From Imbricaverruca yamaguchii (taxonomy: Eukaryota; Arthropoda; Thecostraca; Neoverrucidae): a stretch of DNA of 64,000 nucleotides. Position 1 is the stretch's first letter, and each line of letters starts with the position of its first letter. The stretch is taken from NCBI GenBank assembly GCA_034440575.1, contig JAOTOL010001553.1:1470501-1534500 (forward strand), in the 5' to 3' direction. Shown here piece by piece: positions 59,101 to 64,000 of the stretch. The notes beneath the pieces were generated by a model. That model did not search any database. It was given only the letters and a program-made list of their open reading frames with translations, and was not told where the DNA came from. The translations under genes were made by a program, and so were the position numbers.

Positions 59101-59980
59101 ATTTCTAGCGTTCGCTGATTTACAATTCGGAAATTTCGTGACGACAGACAGCCAATGAAGCTCGTTGATTGGCTAGGTCTGCCTGCAGTATTTTTGTTGG
59201 TACTTTTACATATATATTTTCACTTTATAAATGATTAAGTGGAACTTTGAGGCGTTGATCCTCAGGTAGAAGAGGCTTGGGGGGAGGCGGGATGGAAAAA
59301 AATGAGGGGATAGATCGACACTTTTCAGAAATTTGGGGAACATGTCCTCACGGAACCAGTGGTTACGTCCATGCTCGCAGTGATGATCCAAGTGGTGGTC
59401 CGCCACATCTCAGAAGGATTGCAATTTCTCCCTTGCCTCCCCTTTCAGTACACCCCTGACGTGGAATAGGCACCTAGCTATGGAGGAAATGAGTTGCAGC
59501 AGTTATCAGTCATTTGCTCTTTCCCCTCCTTTCTAACAGTGATCTTTATTTGACCTTCAAACTGCTCTTGTTACCGAGCGTAGCGTGCGGCTCTCGATAG
59601 GAAGTTCACCTGAGTTGAATTAAGATATACTGGCTTTAAGGAAGAATAATAATGATTTTAGTGGAGCAGATACTTCAATCTTCAAGATATACCCAATTTT
59701 GTTACATTTAGGTAATGCAGGAATGTCATGTGGAAAGCGCATCGGTTTGGCTGGATGGTACCCGGGGCTGGACTGCCTAAAACCGGCCACTAAATTTTAA
59801 ACCTTAAATTCTTGATTTAAACTCAATGTGACGTGTATGAGACAAAAGGTGTTTTGATTAATTTGACTGATGGTGTTTTTTTTTGGTTGTTTATTGATTC
59901 GTAAGAAGCATCGACAGTTCGTGTCGCGAGTGATTAGTGCCAGGCGTGGTTGCTGCTGCTTATCAAGCCTAACCAGAGCA
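56131..59980. other. Gene-poor stretch upstream of the ARMC8-like gene
   Basis: No exon supported. It contains scattered GGGGCG-type MITE-end words near 56190-56270 and 57585-57720. The promoter of the ARMC8-like gene may lie toward its right end. Confidence 0.4.
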
Positions 59981-60149
59981 ACTGTGGCTGTCATAAGGCC
60001 ACAGGATCTGGGCCTGATTGTTGGTATGGCTGTCCTGAGTATGTGCAGTCTTTTGTCATAGCAACTTGCACATTTGGTGGTATCTTTGTGTAAGTTTCAT
60101 GTCGGAAGTCTTGTTTTTTAAATATAAAATCATGTTTTTGTTAGGTGTG

Positions 60150-63000
60150 AGATGTCGGAATTTGCCATGGAATTTGTGTCATTTGAAATGCTTATGCTCT
60201 GAGACACATTTGAGCCAATGGGATTGCAACTGTACCTTTAACTGACTGTACTATGCAACTGCAAAGTGTACTGTACTATACTCTACTGTAAAACTGTACC
60301 TTTTTAATTGGTTTTGATATTCATAATTTAGGTTCCCAGAAGACTTCATGACCATGCATCACAAAGCAGGATATCAGTGCTTTGTGGAGATGGATGTCAA
60401 TTGAGCACCAAAAGTGGTATATTTCATGCTATTTCACAAATAATGTATCACTGAGAAGCTGCTACAAAGCAATGTCTATACTATGCCTGCTTTTTATTTA
60501 TCCTATGGTTACCTGAACAAGACCCTGCTGATGTCCATCCCTGGAAATTTTGGCTATTTCAAGACTGCTTCAAATGACAAGGTAGATGCATTCATTGGCA
60601 ACCCTAATTGAGTTCACATGTTTGAATCCTTCATGTGGATATTGAAGTTTCAGGGTACCAAATTTAAAGGATAGTTTTCTTTCTGTCTCAACAGAAGCTC
60701 TATTTTGTACATCCCAGGTGGTTTTGCCTTTTTTACCAAGGAGCAAGAAGACTGCAGTCATTGTCAGCACAGCACCATTCAGTCTTTGGTAAATTTATAC
60801 CTATTGCCTGGTGCTCATAAGAATGTGTAAAATTTTAGCTGAAGTAAAAGGACAAGATCTGCTCTCCTGCACATATTTGATCAGTGATCGAACAAGTATG
60901 CAAAAAAGGCCACTGGTTACACTTTGGGTAAATGTAGTGACAAAGTTGTTGGTTTAAAGAGAAAATTATGTGCCTTTCTTGGAGACTGTAAACAAACCAT
61001 TCTAGAAAAGCATAGTCTCTTTAAACCTGGAGTGTTTTCTTATGTTCTTCTGCACTGTAATGCTTAATCAAGTGATGATGCCTATTGATGAAATTGCAGT
61101 TTGTAATTCAAATCCACAGGTATTGATTTCATACTCAACCATTTTCATGAATTTGCAATTATTATGGCATGGCACTGATGCTGAAAGGCTAAAGGCATAC
61201 TGGTGAGTGATAGAGCATTGTACCTTAAATCAATTGCATCAGAGGTGGTGGAGAGATGATGATGGACAAACATCAGGTTTTATTGAGGTAGCAATATTTG
61301 GGAATGACCTCACTTTGTCAGCAAGTATTATCCAATCATGGCCAATATATGTATGGATATTTTACAAATTAATTTGGCAGTACATGCCATTGGTAATGAT
61401 AATGATATTGGTGGTGATAATGATAATGATGGCATGTCCTTCACCACAGATTGAGCTATTGCCATTGGAGCTGAACATCTGATTTCATGCAACAAGAAGC
61501 TTGCAAGTGACTTGGCATTCATCATCTGTCATGATGTTAGAGGTTGGTTTAAACTTGGTCATTAATGTCTTTTAATTGCCTGGTTTTGCAAGTTGGGCTA
61601 GCTTTTTTATCTCTAGTGAATCAGCATCACCCAATGCTTGATAGGTGATAATGCTTTTAATAATAATATACAGAGATTGTATTCATGATGATAATGTCAG
61701 AATACTTTGTTTGTAGTGTTTATTTTATCATTCCTAGGCTGGTTCTCTTCAATCCATGCAACATATATATGACTTCATGGAATATCCCATTACAGTCTAA
61801 TGGGCGCTAAATGACCTTGTAGTCAGCATGCCCTTAAGCCCAAATAATCAATCAATGAAACCCATTGCAGTCTATGGTTTGATGTGTATACATATATCCT
61901 CTGATTCTTACCATGTGAATTACTGTTTTAGTGTCAGCATTTATAGTGTCTGAACCCATTTAACCCATGTAACTCATTGTTGAAACCCATTTTCAGGCTG
62001 TGGAAGGAAACCGGCAGTTTCTAGACAGTTTCTTCAGTGATGATGAAGTCAAATGCTTCACAGCAATAGAGTGAGTAGCCCTCTCAATAATCCTCCCATT
62101 TAATCCTCATTGGTTGGCAAAATATCTAAGTCCTTGCTGTGGGGAAGTCAATTTGATCATCTCCCCATTGCCACCACCACTAGCTTTTGCTCTAGGTCAA
62201 CTAGATCATTGTTCTAAGCCAGATATAATAAGTGGGATGAGGTTGTATCCATGTATACTTCTATCCTTGTACTTTAATGTTGTGTGGATTATTTTGCTTC
62301 ACTTGGTTTGGTTTAACTTCCAAATTGGGTCAAGCATGCCATTATCAGGGTATGGTCAGTGACTGTGTTCACAGCAGGTAGTCTTCAGATTATTGTGAAG
62401 CAAAGAAGTTTTAATGTTTTAACATTGATGATATGCAAACTTAATCTAATGTTTAGGAGACTTAGTATAACACCATGACATGTCAAGGTCATGAATCATG
62501 TGTTCTTTTTAGATTATTTTAGGAAAATGTAGTCCCAAAGATATCAATTTTCTTTCACACAAAATTTCACAGTAATTCTAAGTGTTTTTTTTTGTTACAT
62601 TTGGTGACAATAATAAATCACAATTGAAATTGGCACACATTATTGCCATTGTTTGTCCATGCTACTTTACAAGAATCCATATTTTGGGCTCTAGAATGCT
62701 TGGAATGACTACTCCTGTGATGTTTCATGGCATATCTCAGTGACCTGACTTCATGCTGATGTGAAATATGAACCAATGTTTAAACACAGCATTTCTGATT
62801 GGATATATTCTTTCTTTCTTTTTTGTTGTCAGTTATCACAGAGTTATGATTAAGCAAAACATGTTTATGATTTAGAACTCTTTGGCCCAGTGATGTGACA
62901 TGATCACATGTTTTTAATTTGCATTTCTCTTGCATTTCCCCATGCATTCCTGTGCATTTAACTTTTGACCTTTTCTGGTTTGGTTTGCTCTCACTAAGAC
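60150..63000. other. CpG-depleted block over the ARMC8-like gene
   Basis: By eye only about five CpGs occur in 2.85 kb, far below expectation at this GC content, while TpG and CpA are common. Sequence on both sides has ordinary CpG. This is the signature of long-term germline methylation, as known for gene bodies in many invertebrates. Confidence 0.85.
61997..62070 (+). CDS. ARMC8: ARMC8-like protein, exon encoding the N-terminal helix
   Basis: A 74-bp exon between acceptor CATTTTCAG and donor GTGAGT (62071), starting in phase 0 and ending after two bases of a codon. It encodes AVEGNRQFLDSFFSDDEVKC then FTAI and the start of Glu. Joined to the exon at 63677 it aligns without gaps to the start of metazoan ARMC8 (Y-V-D-R-L-F... 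to the N-A-V-I-G-N-N motif). ARMC8 is the armadillo-repeat scaffold (yeast Gid5 counterpart) of the CTLH/GID E3 ubiquitin ligase in nucleus and cytoplasm. The initiator exon is not established; an ATG at 60026 followed by a possible donor (GTATGT at 60039) is one candidate, but its phase does not fit this acceptor. Confidence 0.7.
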
Positions 63001-63676
63001 TGTTTCAATGTGCATTTAGAACTGCATGAAGACGAAGTTGTAGCCTGACTTTCACCTAACTCAAAGCCCATAGAATTACTGGGCTTTGCTACATGTGCGT
63101 TTTGGAGAACAAGGATACCGAGAAGATCATTTCATGCCACGACCCAACTGGTCTGTCTAACCATGTGACCTGGGAGTTGTGTGGTCGCTTGTCAAGGGTA
63201 TATGTTGACCAGGCTACAATGCTTAAGAAAATCTTATGTCTCAACACGTCCTTTTTGGTATTTCCAATGCTGAACTAGACCTCCGTTATTTTGTGCAATG
63301 TGAACTTATCATTTGTCAGGTATGCCAAATTTAAAAGCGATGTTTTCACGTTTTGAGAGTTACGCCAAATATCTCTTCAGGAGTGGGTCAAATTTCCCTG
63401 CCTACTAAGAAGTCTAGCTTTGCAAAGTCTACAGAAGCTGAACAAGTGATTATCGAGACATAATTAGCATAATGATCACACCTTGCCATTTGTTCCTCGG
63501 AATTGCCGGTTCAGCAATGCTCTGTTTGTATTGACTTCATGCTCCATGACAATATTAATACTGTATTAATATTGATCATTGTAGTGCTTAATGCATGTGT
63601 GTGTGTGTGTGTGTGTGCGTGTGTGTGCGTGTGTGCATGTATGCGTGGATATGTGACATGATGATGTGTGTACCAG
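62071..63676 (+). other. ARMC8: Intron of the ARMC8-like gene (1606 bp)
   Basis: GT-AG intron of phase 2, beginning GTGAGT and ending TGTGTACCAG. It includes a (TG)n tract at about 63597-63640. The left two thirds are CpG-depleted and the right third is not, suggesting a younger insertion or a methylation boundary. Confidence 0.65.
63594..63645. repeat. (TG)n microsatellite
   Basis: GTGT run with GC interruptions, inside the intron. Confidence 0.95.
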
Positions 63677-63788
63677 GCGTCTACGGAACCTGGTGATTGG
63701 CAGTAATCGCACCAAAACGCACGTGGTCGAATGTGGGATGGTTCCTCACTTGCTGAGGAGGGTGGCTGACCCCACTGTGGGGCCCAAG
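63677..63788 (+). CDS. ARMC8: ARMC8-like protein, first armadillo-type exon
   Basis: A 112-bp exon between acceptor TACCAG and a strong donor GTAAGC (63789). The first base completes the Glu codon from the previous exon, then RLRNLVIGSNRTKTHVVECG and MVPHLLRRVADPTVGPK follow, ending in phase 0. The spacing and residues (N.VIG.N..K, then G.VP.LL) match the first armadillo-like helices of ARMC8. The gene continues to the right of the window, and a SINE lies in the next intron at 63937. Other armadillo proteins share the general pattern, so the assignment depends on the exact alignment of both exons. Confidence 0.75.
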
Positions 63789-63936
63789 GTAAGCAGAGGT
63801 GTCACGTTTGTAGATTTAGTATGCTGTGGTGTTCTATTTAAGGTGAAAACACTGACTGTGGTCAGAAAGTATAGTCTAAGGCCGATTTCACAATTGTTTC
63901 TGCACTTGCATAACTTGTTAACAAACTGTGTGAAGT

Positions 63937-64000
63937 GGGGATAAGTAGTCTAGGGGTAAGTTGTTCATCTCACAATTGAAAGGTCGTGGGTTGGAACCTC
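63937..64000 (+). mobile_element. SINE family B, copy 4, cut by the window edge
   Basis: GGGGATAAGTAGTCTAGGGG, anticodon region ATCTCACAATTG (CAC) and a B box GGGTTGGAACC match the tRNA-Val-like head of 49840-50004. Only the head is inside the window. Confidence 0.85.

Noticed and set aside
59876..60061. SINE tail or first ARMC8 exon
   Set aside because: Likeness to the shared SINE tail is weak, and the ATG/donor pair at 60026/60039 has a phase that does not fit the next exon's best acceptor.

Overview
This window looks like eukaryotic, metazoan DNA, most likely from a marine or aquatic invertebrate. The signs are tRNA-headed SINEs with target-site duplications, 3' fragments of a CR1/L2-like LINE, a Penelope-type GIY-YIG remnant, MITEs, very long dinucleotide tracts, more than a dozen minisatellite families, GT-AG exon fragments and a sharply bounded CpG-depleted block. 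There are no operons, ribosome binding sites or dense coding. I cannot name the species. Most long open frames here are artefacts of tandem repeats: arrays with periods of 28, 38, 59 or 29 bp stay open in several frames on both strands.

Layout. 1-2352 is the tail of a self-complementary 28/21-bp minisatellite that runs off the left edge. 2.8-4.5 kb (minus strand) holds two exon-like segments; the first appears to be interrupted by a tRNA-derived SINE with a 7-bp target-site duplication. 8.7-12.5 kb is a GC-rich minus-strand region with two long, frame-distinct coding-like segments. They would encode a disordered, repeat-bearing protein that ends at a textbook splice donor at 8768. 12.8-13.7 kb is a purine-strand block with a (GA)n tract of nearly 400 bp. 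15.2-22.1 kb contains a 160-bp hairpin, a candidate first exon at 16290, a MITE and a 1.4-kb imperfect palindrome. 28-30 kb has a CpG-rich island, a 20-bp minisatellite, a tRNA-Lys-like SINE and the Penelope remnant. 30-34 kb has nothing I can support.

34-41 kb is the most repeat-dense part: a SINE with an internal duplication, a LINE 3' end, then 38-bp, 59-bp and 36-bp minisatellites almost end to end, then GC-rich short repeats. 43-56 kb is again mostly repeats: two related degenerate ~30-bp satellites, 60-bp, 58-bp hairpin and 29-bp arrays, and six of the SINE or LINE copies. The right end, from about 60 kb, belongs to a conventional plus-strand gene. Two exons, 61997-62070 and 63677-63788, have matching intron phase and read like the N-terminus of ARMC8, the armadillo-repeat scaffold of the CTLH/GID ubiquitin ligase. 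Nearly 3 kb here has almost no CpG, as expected of germline-methylated gene bodies in invertebrates.

The window is therefore one edge of a real gene (ARMC8-like), one probable GC-rich gene, a few unassigned exon candidates, and a large amount of repeat DNA. Three SINE families share a 3' tail, and two of them also share a central body while having different tRNA heads; this is the clearest biological story among the repeats. Domain, splice and repeat calls were made by eye; no searches were run.
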